Shown here one piece after another: positions 1-9,347 of a DNA stretch of 64,000 bases; the first letter of the stretch is position 1, and each line of letters opens with the position of its first letter. Below the pieces are notes generated by a model, which saw only the letters and a program-made list of their open reading frames with translations, was not told where the DNA came from and searched no databases. The stretch is taken from assembly GCA_015039365.1 (NCBI GenBank), contig WION01000010.1, positions 558,001 through 622,000 on the forward strand. Direction: 5' to 3'. Both the position numbers and the translations under genes were made by a program. Source of the stretch: Amanita rubescens (Eukaryota; Basidiomycota; Agaricomycetes; Agaricales; Amanitaceae).

Positions 1-227
1 TCCAAGCCTGAAGACCAGGGAGTTGTGGAACAACTCCCATAGATATATTGTATATAGATCAAGTCACGTGTGACTTTATATTCACGCGTCGACACCTTAC
101 ATAATCAGCCCACTATTACTTCGTCATACGCACACACTAGCACGGCTCACCCAATACATTTGGTCCTGTGCACTGTGCGTTCGAGTATATACAAGCTATC
201 AACCTCTATCAACCTATCCACTTTACA
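1..227 (+). repeat. 5' LTR, partial (3' three quarters)
   Basis: It is identical by eye to 7664-7890 and then diverges at 228, where the internal sequence starts. It holds two clear inverted repeats: 18-26/30-38 (9 bp stem, 3 nt loop) and 61-67/70-76 (7 bp stem, 2 nt loop). I see no convincing primer-binding site complementary to initiator tRNA-Met directly after 227. Confidence 0.88.
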
Positions 228-385
228 CTTTTTTGCACATCCACTGTTGTTGTGCAGCCGTGCCATTGTCAACTTTCATTTTTGGAGTTGAAAATCATTG
301 GTATTCTCGAAGACGAGTACACTGGTCAATCTACAAGTCCCAGAAGAGTCTACCAACACCCAAACACGAATCCCGGGCTTAGTCA

Positions 386-3300
386 ATGCCCAAAGAGCTC
401 CGTGACACGAAGCTCAACTCACCTGGAGCACTTCGTGGCTCCAGACACCTGCCATACCCGAATCCGCTCTGGAGACCGTCCGTCGGATTCAGGCTGAGCC
501 GATTGATAGGCTCAGCATACGAACACACACGGACACCCGGGAAGTCCATCCCGGACATCAACTCAACTCAACACGTCGAAAAACCTTCGACGAAAGTGAA
601 GACCGAGGCTCCCACTGCCTCACGCTCATCACGACGCGCAACGAGCGTCAGTACCTCTGAGTTAATAACTCACACGGACGAGCATACGTTCGGCTCGTCC
701 CACAACTCAAGCACTCAGTCAGTTTCACGCGACGCTACACGGTTTAAGGCCACTCATGCTCCTCGAGTGAAACAGGAGGTTCTGAGAACCTCTAAGTCAC
801 CTGGGGAAAGCACAGTGACTCCCGTTATCGAAACGTGTCGCCTTGGCCAGACTCCAACCCGGAGTCAACCTAAGTCTGATTGGCTGGAACCCCGTAAGCC
901 CGTGAGTGAAACGCAACTAGCAACTCGCAGGGAAGATTCCTTGCGAGTACTTAACAATGCTAGTGGAACAGGAGACTCGACCCTTGAGTCTCGAAACACC
1001 CCGAGACGAGTTCAAGTGACTCGTACTCAAGAGCGTCCGAGCTCGTTGAAGCCGGACTCCACTCTCACATCTCGTGAGCTCCAGAGGAGTTCACCGAGAA
1101 AGTCCAACGAGCCAGCAATAGCTCGTGGCTTAGATTCACGAAGGAAGCTTCCTTCGGAATCATCAAAGAAGACGGAATCGTCCGTCTCTCATACGCCGTC
1201 TCGGAAATCCAATACGCGTGATAAGCGTATACCACTGCCTGTGTTGGAGCCCTCCGTACTTGTCCGGAAGCTTCCGGACAAAAGCACTGGAGTTGTCGGA
1301 TCTTCGTCAAAGTCTCGAGTTGTTGCTGCCGTCGCGCGTTGTGCTCCTGGCCCCCGTGTTGGATCCAAATTGAAGTTTCAAATTGGAAATAAGACAGTTA
1401 GCACGAAGGAACGAGAGAGCGCAGCCGATTACGCACCTTTGGCCGAGACAGCCCCCTCGCTGTCGGAATCTTTGCCCGTCTCCTCTATACAGGCCAACCC
1501 TCCTGTTCTGCTCAAAGATGAGCTAATCCTCGCGCCTTCGTGGCTTCCTAAACGATGCGAACCTCGTGTTGTCAACACTGCAAAGTCAATAGTGAGTAAG
1601 ATTACTCACCATACTGCTGAAGCTCGTCGAAGAGCTCTAAGCCAAACCGGAAACCCGTGGTTTGGTGATCCACCTGCGGAACGAGAGTCAGTACATGCAA
1701 TACAAGCCGTAAAAGCAAAGGAAATTTCACCTTTGCTTCCCGACACCCCGACAGAACATCCACCACGCTCGTCTGATATTCTTGCACTTATGAACGCGCC
1801 CGTTCATATTCCTTCATTTTCGAGTGAAATGGGGGAGAAACGGCAGGATTCTTATGCCGTTATCAATATACAGAGATATAGTGAGGAAGTTTCCTCACCA
1901 AAAGATCCCGCAACCGTCATGCTGTCTATTCCCGTACCTGCTGTTCACTCGTCACCACCCGCATCCCTTTGTCAATCCACGAGTATGCCCAAATCCGCTC
2001 GTGAGGTGGTATCTAAAAGAAACGACGCCGTTGTTACCATACGACGAGAAAGTGAGGAAAACTCCTCACTTGGTGCTACTGCAGCCTCCTCGCCGCCTTC
2101 TGCGGCCTCGGCGATCCCTCCATTCATAGTCGCACCCGTTCACATACCTCCAAACAAGCTCACACTAGTACCAGTTCAACATGACCTGGTACGCGTCAAC
2201 ATTACTACTCTCAGCGATAAGGACGAGGAAGCTTCCTCACCTGCCCCTCCTGCCTGCGGTACACCTCATCGTCAATTACCAAACGATGCTTCACCACCTG
2301 TTGAGGTAGTATCGAGACGACGTGGCTACAGCGTTGTCAGCGTACGGAGAGGAAGTGAGGAAATCTCCTCACCTGATGACGTGGCAGTCTTAGCACTGCC
2401 AGTCCCCGTTCCTGTCATCTCGCCTGTCCTCTCTGTTCACTTAGAACCCTCTGGTGAACCCGTGTGTGAGGATAAACCACCTGTTGAGGTGGTATCACGA
2501 CGTCGTGACCTGAACGCTATCAGCAAAGCTTCAAGAGTGAGTAACGTGTACTCACCGCTCCCTAGGACCGCTCGAAAGCAGTCCAAACTCCTGATAACTC
2601 CTTCTGAACCTTCGGAAGGAAAGCTACTTGCAAAAGCTGTGGTACATGCTCAGGAGCGTACAACTCGACGCTCCTCCATTTACAACGACACTGCTTGTCG
2701 AAACTTGAAGATCCCGCTTAGCAGGACAACCACATCCGAATCGAAGCTTCAAAGAGTCGGAAACGCAACCGTTAGTACAGAGAAATTAGCAAGTTCTCTG
2801 GAACGCGTACCTTTTACCAAGGAAGCCTCCTTGGTATCAAAACCTTCTCCGGTCTCTCCGATACCGGCCGTTCCCTCTTCGCCGCTCCAGGACGAGCTAA
2901 TCCTGTCTCCCCCTCGCGTTTCTAAACGACGTGAATCTCGCGTCGTCAATACGAAACAGACTGCGAGTAAAATTACTCACCGAAGGAACGAAACTCGTTC
3001 CAAAGTCCCGGAGTCAGCTGCAGATATGCAGACTGGTAAAACTTTGTTCGTACTTGCTGCGAAAGGACCACAACAGTCTGAACGAACTGTTGAAATCGAG
3101 AGGAACGTGTTATTGCCTCTCAAAATGTCTCAAGAGAGCACAACCGAGTGCTCTACGTCTGCTCCTGGACTTGTTGACATACAGGTCCAAAGTTCTCTTC
3201 TTCCAATCGAATTGGGGGAGAAACGGCGGGTCTATGACGCCACCGTCGTCAGTAAACAGCACATAAGTGAGGAAGTATCCTCACCTGATGCTTCGGTAGC

Positions 3301-5029
3301 GTCCACGCTATCCGTCACTGCTCCCGCTACCTCTCCCGTCCATCCCAGACAAGCAGAGCTTGTTCGTCAAACATTGGACGAGTCCAAGCCGTCTATTGAG
3401 GTGGTGACTAGACAACGTCATCTAAACGTCGTCAATAAAAGATCAACAGTGAGTGAAGTACACTCACGGAACTCCGAGACTGTTCAAAGACAGTCTAAAC
3501 CCGACAACAGTCCTTCTGAAGTTTCAGAAGGAAGGTACTTAGCGAGCGCTGCGGCGTACGTTCAAGAACGCAAACGCAGACGCTCACTCGATTGCGACGA
3601 AACCGTTCGTCGTCCTCCAAAGGGTCCATCGGATAAGATGGTTGAATCCTCATCCTCTTGCGACGAAGCCCTGTCCTTCGTTAGGAAAGGAATAGACGCG
3701 AGCGTGAACTCACGCTCACCAGAATCTGAACCCGAGGATTCCGAATCCCCTCCAGTACGGCCCAAAGCTGCTCCTCAGCAGCTTATCACCCCGAGAGTCA
3801 AGGAGCTCTCTATTCCCTGTTCGAAACCGGTTCCGCACCATCCTGAGTCTACATTGGAAATCTCCCATGCTGAGATCTCGGAAAGTCGCGCGGAAAAGCA
3901 TCTTGAGGCCGTCAACGCTGAGGAACGTGCTGGAGACGATCCTCAAGTCTTGAAACAACATAACGAGGCTGAAGAGCAGCTGCGAGATCCACACACCGTC
4001 AATGACAAGGAAATGAGTAGCGACTTGCACTCACCTGATCCTTGTATGGCCCTCGCACCACTCACGCATACAGCTACCCTCCCTACGCAGGCCGTTTCAC
4101 CTCACCAGCTGAAGGACATTTCCTTCGAATCGCATCAGCTGTTCCAACACCTCACACAGTTGGGCTGTGTCCCCGACTGTCTTAATTCATCCCGACGACG
4201 AGTCCTAGACATCATCAGTGAAACTGCTGGAATAAGTGAAAGCCTGCACTCACCCGCATTTTGCACGGTTCCCGTGTCGATCCCCTTATCAGCGTTCACC
4301 AATCCCGTGCTGCCCCTTCCGACGACCCAATTGAATAGCGTGTTGCGTCAACTGGTTAGGTCTTCAACACAGTCGAGTAACGAACTCGACTGGTCCTCTT
4401 CGCTCCGACGATATCCCTGTGATGTCGTCAGCTCAACACTCAGCCCGAATACCAATAGGCACTCACCGAAGTTTGAGGTGGAACTGATTCCACCTATTCC
4501 CAAACCCGTTGGTCATCCAGTCAACATCCCTTGCCGTCGCGGAAGTAGTGAATTTTCGTGGCGAGCTCGTTGTAAGCCACCAGACTCGGCAGTCGCAACT
4601 AGACAACGTAACGATGACGTTGTCAATACAAACGTCAATCCGAGTGTATCGAGACACTCACCATCATCACGGATAGCAAACGAGCTATCCACACCTCCGC
4701 CCAAGACCTTGTGGTGGGCGGAAGCTTCTGATTCCACCTGCGTCGAAGGCGTTTGGCGCACCCGTTACAAACCGCCCGACGTAGCGGTTAATCACAGACG
4801 ACAGAACTATGATGTCGTCAATAAAACAAATAGCATTGGTGAATACGACTCACCTTTACTCTGGGCGGAAACGATGCCGCCCAAATCAATATCTGTGCTC
4901 GGAGACGATCCTGGTACCGAGGCTGAAGCAATGATTGAGTCGGGTCACTCCCTAACCGACGAGCGTCGCGCGGAATCTCCGCGTTGTCAATATCCTCGTT
5001 CGTCTCGTTCGTTGCTGGCTTCACCGTGA
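386..5029 (+). CDS. 1547-aa Ser/Pro/Arg-rich repeat protein encoded by the LTR element
   Basis: A single uninterrupted ORF of 4.6 kb with no intron occupies most of the element's internal region. I do not recognise the protein. It is low in aromatic residues, rich in S, P, R, E, T and V, and looks disordered. It is built from degenerate units of roughly 60 residues that carry variants of 'EVVSRRR', 'VVN' and 'SEEVSSP'. Two larger blocks are duplicated: 'DELI' followed by 'SKITH' occurs near nt 1519 and 2890, and 'EVVSRRR' to 'QER' near nt 2480 and 3390. No transposase, gag, polymerase or zinc knuckle is visible, and I see no membrane segment or signal peptide. A stop-free run this long strongly argues for translation or recent translation. 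A function in packaging or nucleic-acid binding would be speculation. The start at 386 is the first ATG of the frame. Confidence 0.7.
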   Translation: MPKELRDTKLNSPGALRGSRHLPYPNPLWRPSVGFRLSRLIGSAYEHTRTPGKSIPDINSTQHVEKPSTKVKTEAPTASRSSRRATSVSTSELITHTDEHTFGSSHNSSTQSVSRDATRFKATHAPRVKQEVLRTSKSPGESTVTPVIETCRLGQTPTRSQPKSDWLEPRKPVSETQLATRREDSLRVLNNASGTGDSTLESRNTPRRVQVTRTQERPSSLKPDSTLTSRELQRSSPRKSNEPAIARGLDSRRKLPSESSKKTESSVSHTPSRKSNTRDKRIPLPVLEPSVLVRKLPDKSTGVVGSSSKSRVVAAVARCAPGPRVGSKLKFQIGNKTVSTKERESAADYAPLAETAPSLSESLPVSSIQANPPVLLKDELILAPSWLPKRCEPRVVNTAKSIVSKITHHTAEARRRALSQTGNPWFGDPPAERESVHAIQAVKAKEISPLLPDTPTEHPPRSSDILALMNAPVHIPSFSSEMGEKRQDSYAVINIQRYSEEVSSPKDPATVMLSIPVPAVHSSPPASLCQSTSMPKSAREVVSKRNDAVVTIRRESEENSSLGATAASSPPSAASAIPPFIVAPVHIPPNKLTLVPVQHDLVRVNITTLSDKDEEASSPAPPACGTPHRQLPNDASPPVEVVSRRRGYSVVSVRRGSEEISSPDDVAVLALPVPVPVISPVLSVHLEPSGEPVCEDKPPVEVVSRRRDLNAISKASRVSNVYSPLPRTARKQSKLLITPSEPSEGKLLAKAVVHAQERTTRRSSIYNDTACRNLKIPLSRTTTSESKLQRVGNATVSTEKLASSLERVPFTKEASLVSKPSPVSPIPAVPSSPLQDELILSPPRVSKRRESRVVNTKQTASKITHRRNETRSKVPESAADMQTGKTLFVLAAKGPQQSERTVEIERNVLLPLKMSQESTTECSTSAPGLVDIQVQSSLLPIELGEKRRVYDATVVSKQHISEEVSSPDASVASTLSVTAPATSPVHPRQAELVRQTLDESKPSIEVVTRQRHLNVVNKRSTVSEVHSRNSETVQRQSKPDNSPSEVSEGRYLASAAAYVQERKRRRSLDCDETVRRPPKGPSDKMVESSSSCDEALSFVRKGIDASVNSRSPESEPEDSESPPVRPKAAPQQLITPRVKELSIPCSKPVPHHPESTLEISHAEISESRAEKHLEAVNAEERAGDDPQVLKQHNEAEEQLRDPHTVNDKEMSSDLHSPDPCMALAPLTHTATLPTQAVSPHQLKDISFESHQLFQHLTQLGCVPDCLNSSRRRVLDIISETAGISESLHSPAFCTVPVSIPLSAFTNPVLPLPTTQLNSVLRQLVRSSTQSSNELDWSSSLRRYPCDVVSSTLSPNTNRHSPKFEVELIPPIPKPVGHPVNIPCRRGSSEFSWRARCKPPDSAVATRQRNDDVVNTNVNPSVSRHSPSSRIANELSTPPPKTLWWAEASDSTCVEGVWRTRYKPPDVAVNHRRQNYDVVNKTNSIGEYDSPLLWAETMPPKSISVLGDDPGTEAEAMIESGHSLTDERRAESPRCQYPRSSRSLLASP
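1500..3635 (+). repeat. Internal diverged duplications inside the element ORF
   Basis: Block 1519-1610 matches 2890-2980, and block 1825-1900 matches 3210-3287 (offset about 1.37-1.39 kb). Block 2475-2680 matches 3390-3595 (offset about 0.91 kb). The copies differ at many bases, yet most of the inverted repeats inside them stay paired. The ORF therefore grew by old internal duplication. Confidence 0.75.
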
Positions 5030-7583
5030 TTCCGAGTCCTTCAAACTTGTAAATCTGTAAATTATGAAGATATCTATCAGAAACTACTAAATCCGAGTTG
5101 ACATACAACTCACCTAATTAATCAACTTAATCATTACGACAACGGAGACTCATCTCCGAACACTTAATCTACCCCTCTTCATTTGAAGGGGAAAGGACTC
5201 GGCGAGTCAAACGCGATTCGCTTTAAAACTATTATAATCAACCGAGAGTTAACTATAACTCTCTGAAAACATATGGAAGACTCACCTTAAGTCCTCCAAC
5301 CATCCACTGGACGTTCGCGTACTCGGGAAGTTCGCACCTGGCGTATCCGGCAGTCAGCAAGAATACAGGAGCCGAAAGGAAAAAGAGACATATCTACTGG
5401 TAGTCTCTGTCCCTTCCCTCGCCCTTCGCCTGCACTCGTGGCTGCTTACCTGCAAGGCTCATTAATGTTGACAAAGGAGAGGTCGACGCAAAGTCCTCAC
5501 CTCGAGGCCAACATACAGTCCAGGCCCCGAACACATCCCTCTTCAATCCGTCTACCCGAGGAACCACGCCGACTTCATTGAGTTGTCAACACAAAGACGA
5601 AAAGCTGGAAAGACGAGACTTACCTAGTCTCAAAGATATCCCGCTCCCACCTCCCTATCAATCTCGTCGGCCGCTTCAGGCTCCCGGATGATGGATATTA
5701 GACGACGCTATATCAACGTCGTCAACAACGCAACATTACGAGCGTAGTAGGCCTTACCTATTACACTTATACTATCCTCGGGAAACTATCCCGAGAATCC
5801 CAGTAACACCTCTGCCCGGATGGTGGATAAAGATGACGCTACTTCGATGTCGTCAACAAAACAATATTACGAGCGTAGTAGGGCTTACTTGATACACTCG
5901 TACCCTCGGGAAACTATCCCGAGAAACCCATCAACCATCTCCACCGGAATCCTTTTTTTTCTTTTGTGGGGAAGAGACTCGCGACGAGTCATAGTCGATT
6001 CGTTCTGATTTCCATAGCGTTAGAGAGTTTCAATGAACTCTCCAGAGCGCGTCAAAGACTCTTGTGAGTCCAGCAAATCGAACACCGTGGCTAGGAGAAA
6101 CGGTTAGCGAGAAACGGAAGGAATAGATGAGGAAGAACATACCCTGTCTGTAGTCCTCGTCCTCGTCCTGCCTCGCCCATTCTCAGCGCTCCCGCACCTC
6201 ACTGTCCATCGAGAATAGCCCACGGGCTATTCCTGCACCGTTCCCCTCCTGCTGGAACACACGAGGAATCCGATCCTCGCTGTAAAGTCAAATACGCGCC
6301 TAAACATAAACGCGTGTCAGCCATTTCAACAAGAACGATGCCGGGTACTTACCTGGTATCAAGACTATCTCCCATTCTCCCCAGAACAAGTCTGTGGGGG
6401 AGAAACCATCCACCTACTCGCAATCGAGTAGCCTCCGAGATCGCACCTGCGCTATCTCATGCGTTTCTTCCTATCTGCAATGCGCCATCATGCTGAGGTC
6501 AAGCTCCCAGCCTGGCAATCAGTATGGTCAGTTGCGCGAGAAGAAATAAAGGAAAATAGACGAGGAATTCACCTCGTTCCCGCAACCATTCTCATCCGGC
6601 TAGTACTCCCACCTTTCCTCCTCTTCTCTCTCATTCTCCTCGCTTCTCCGCCGCGCAGAAGGGATCCAGATGGCTCTTGTAGCCGTCACCGTATCGTTTG
6701 ATGAGCTCCAGTCGATAGGAGCTCCCCTTCTCATCGTTATCGCTGGACGCCCCTAGCGATAAGTGACAGACTTGACGCGGAAGTCGCATGTCACATGACC
6801 ACTGACCTTCCAAATCTGGAAGGCTCGTCGAAATCCCGACGCGCGCTGAGCGCTCGTCACGTCCAATTCTAGCGAGGCTTGGACCTCGCTCAGGCGGCTG
6901 GATGCTGCCAGAAGTACACGTTGGGAAGCTCCCAACACCCCCTCAACCTTGTGCTGAAGTACAGCACGCTACGACCATGAAGGCCCAGGCAACCTTCCTC
7001 ATTCGGAAGTCACACCGACACCGACGCGTTCAGCTTCAAACGTTCTTATCGACCCACCACTTCAATCTCTGGACTTCAAAATCACCATATGCGAAGTCCA
7101 TCACTGCGTGCACCTCTACGCATGTGGAGCTCCACTTCTGCCTCCCAAGAGCACCGCAGCCGCTTCCCTTGGATTCTAGTCGGTCACACACGCGTCACAA
7201 ACTTCCAAACATGGAAGGAACGTCAAAATTTGACGCGCACCCTCGTCAAACGATCAGAAGACTCGTTCTTACTCACGTCGCGTCGGAAATGTCCGCTTTC
7301 TGAAGGAATAAACACCTATCACTACTCTACACCTCCGGGGAGAGAAGAAGTAAATTGCTGCGACGATTTACTGTCTTTCCATGGAAAATGGTGCCCCAAA
7401 TTGAATTTTGCACGGAAACCCCTCCCCCCTTCAGCTCTACCTTCGCCCCGTACCTTGTGGCGAGTGGGGGAGGATGTGAGGGCTATACAATCACCTTGGG
7501 GAATTTTCTCGAGATGAATCAATGTCCTCAAGCCCAATTTTCGTTCACATCTGCATTTTCAATTGAAGATCACTACATGATCT
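5030..7583 (+). other. Non-coding internal part of the LTR element, hairpin-rich
   Basis: I find no ORF with coding character here. The short perfect inverted repeats seen in the ORF continue without a break. Examples with stem/loop lengths are 5244-5263 (8/4), 5701-5723 (7/9), 5777-5795 (7/5), 6023-6042 (7/6), 6703-6724 (7/8), 6737-6762 (8/10), 6806-6823 (7/4) and 6871-6890 (7/6). The texture therefore belongs to the nucleic acid and is not a by-product of protein repeats. Confidence 0.7.
5683..5943 (+). repeat. Two tandem copies of a ~132 bp unit
   Basis: Copy one starts at 5683 and copy two at 5815; each begins with CCCGGATG. Each copy contains a gacg/cgtc-type inverted repeat, a GAGCGTAGTAGG block and the same 7-bp hairpin (5777-5795 and its counterpart near 5903-5921). 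The copies differ by scattered substitutions. Confidence 0.75.
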
Positions 7584-7595
7584 TGTGGGGGAGAG
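7584..7595 (+). other. Polypurine tract before the 3' LTR
   Basis: A G/A-rich run (GGGGGAGAG at 7587-7595) directly abuts the TG that opens the 3' LTR. This is the standard plus-strand priming position of LTR retroelements. It supports true retrotransposon ancestry despite the missing pol. Confidence 0.75.
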
Positions 7596-7890
7596 TGTAA
7601 GGAGGCTACAAGAGCATCCTGGAGCCCATATGAATATTCATGGATATGGAGATTCAGAGTATCTCCAAGCCTGAAGACCAGGGAGTTGTGGAACAACTCC
7701 CATAGATATATTGTATATAGATCAAGTCACGTGTGACTTTATATTCACGCGTCGACACCTTACATAATCAGCCCACTATTACTTCGTCATACGCACACAC
7801 TAGCACGGCTCACCCAATACATTTGGTCCTGTGCACTGTGCGTTCGAGTATATACAAGCTATCAACCTCTATCAACCTATCCACTTTACA
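7596..7890 (+). repeat. 3' LTR (295 bp)
   Basis: Runs from TGTAAGG to CTTTACA, with a 5-bp terminal inversion. The right-hand flank begins TTCAT, so the left flank outside the window should end in the same few bases if the target duplication is intact. An ATGAATATTCAT palindrome and further stem-loops lie inside. Confidence 0.85.
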
Positions 7891-8699
7891 TTCATCCTTG
7901 TGGTCACTTCCAACATGCTTCTTGCCCAAGTTGCCCTTGGCAATCTGACCATATGTCTTTTTGGGGGTCATAGGAGCTATGTCTGAGTCACTATTGATCA
8001 CAGCACTAGCTTTGGTGGTCTTGGCCATTGGACCACACTTTTTTGTGGGAGTTGCTGGAAAAGACTCCACATCGCTATCATTTGAGTTGATTGTTAACAG
8101 GTCACCTTTACTGATGTTTTTTGTGACAAGACCTGCTTTAAATGACGTGCTATGAGGAAAGGGTTCAGCATGAGATGGAGATAATGTTTTAAAGAAAGTG
8201 TAAAAGCATATATTGTGATCCCATCATCAGATTGTTCTCCATCTGATCGCGGTGAACCTAATGCCTTCACCTTCAGATTACTGGCTTGGGAGCCCTTGTT
8301 TTTGGAATGGCTAGACACATCTTTCAAACCATCCAACTTGTTTGATGTGGCCTTAGCAGCTGCCATGCGCCTATGAAGTATGCAGCAAGTCAGGAACAGC
8401 AGAAAGGCATGAATGAAAACAGACAACGTACGAATGGCGAGGCCTGCTAGCTCTGCTTGTATTGTCATCCTCAACAGCCTCATCTTCATCCTCTGTGGTT
8501 TTAGGAGCAGGAATAGGTGAGTGCACACACATCTTCTTTGGCAAGCATGAAGCATCTGGCCTACAAACGGAGTGAATAAGTGGCTGAACTGAGGCTTAAA
8601 AACTGACGAGGGGTCAGGCTTTACTATGGCAGCAGCATGATTATAAACCTGTCCTGTATCATAGAATAGGACAATCCTTTCTCTTCCTCTTACCTCCAC
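7891..8699 (-). pseudogene. Remnant of a hypothetical gene interrupted by the LTR element
   Basis: On the minus strand three coding-looking segments can be read: one around 8560-8660 ('KPDPSS', 'FKPQFSH'), one around 8430-8550 after a likely intron ('PKKMCVHSPIPAPK', acidic 'EDEDEAVEDD'), and a Lys/Ser-rich part from about 8380 to 7891 ('SPRSDGEQSDDG', 'TPTKKCGPMAKTTK', 'TYGQIAKGNLGKK'). The last exon runs straight into the 3' LTR at 7890, so the element split this gene and its other half lies beyond the left edge. One junction near 8215 has no usable donor, so the copy may have decayed already. I do not recognise the family; low complexity and acidic patches are all that can be seen. Confidence 0.5.
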
Positions 8700-9347
8700 T
8701 ACTATGCCGAAGAGTAGTTCCGAGGCCGAGTGAAACGAAGGCTTCGGTTTTATTCCGAAACGTGAGACGCGATTATTTCCTTTTTGGTAAGCGCCGGTAA
8801 TTCCCGAACAAACATGTGCACACTACTTGATATTAATAATTGGCCTCGGACCTGCCGTGCGCAGCAGCGGCCCAGATTTCCAAGTGACTAAGACCATATC
8901 ACAATAGGTAAGCTATTGCACCTGCTCATGCTGTGGACACGCTCTCGCATAGACCTGTCTTCTTCATCACTTAATTCCTTCAAACATCACTGCTAAGCTT
9001 TATTGAGTGTACATGAGCCCGAAGAAAAGAAAGCTGAAAATGATCAAGGTGTGACACTCGGCACAGGTATCCTTTTGTTTACATATGTTAAGGGCCAGTC
9101 TCTGGAGGAAGCAGCTTACATAACATCGTCAAGCCCCAAGCACCCGTCCACGAGAGACTGGGTAGGAGTCTGGGTAGGAGTCTGGATATCTACTGTAGAT
9201 GGCTTGCTGTCCAACTTCGCAGAGCAAACCCAAAACTCCGTTAGAAACAAACTTATAAGAATTAGGATTGATTACGGGTATATACATATTGTCTATGTAA
9301 CTGTCATCATCTACTCAATAAGGCTACATTGGCGTGCAGTTAGCCAT
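8700..9347. other. Intergenic, no gene seen
   Basis: No ORF here resembles a protein family. A short imperfect tandem (GGTAGGAGTCTG twice, near 9161-9184) is the only structure noted. The stretch contains the 3' flank of MTS1 and, presumably, the promoter of the broken gene to its left. Confidence 0.5.

Larger units (their letters stand above)
1..7890 (+). mobile_element. LTR element without gag/pol (LARD-like), left end outside window
   Basis: A direct repeat frames the element: bases 1-227 match 7664-7890 with no difference that I can see. The right copy begins at a TG just after a purine run and ends in CA, so the full LTR is 7596-7890 (295 bp) with short inverted ends (TGTAA/TTACA). About 69 bp of the left LTR lie outside the window. 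The internal part holds one long ORF (386-5029) and about 2.5 kb of non-coding DNA. I find no reverse transcriptase, RNase H, integrase, protease or CCHC knuckle, so it must be moved by enzymes supplied elsewhere (inference). Near-identical LTRs imply a recent insertion. The target-site duplication cannot be tested because the left flank is missing. Confidence 0.85.

Noticed and set aside
228..300. Primer-binding site for initiator tRNA-Met
   Set aside because: No convincing complement to the tRNA 3' end follows the LTR; a TTGGTATT near 296 is too short and too far away.
1..7890. CRISPR-like or tandem array reading of the hairpin-rich element
   Set aside because: The repeats differ in sequence, have no constant spacer length and lie in a eukaryotic LTR element with PPT and paired LTRs.
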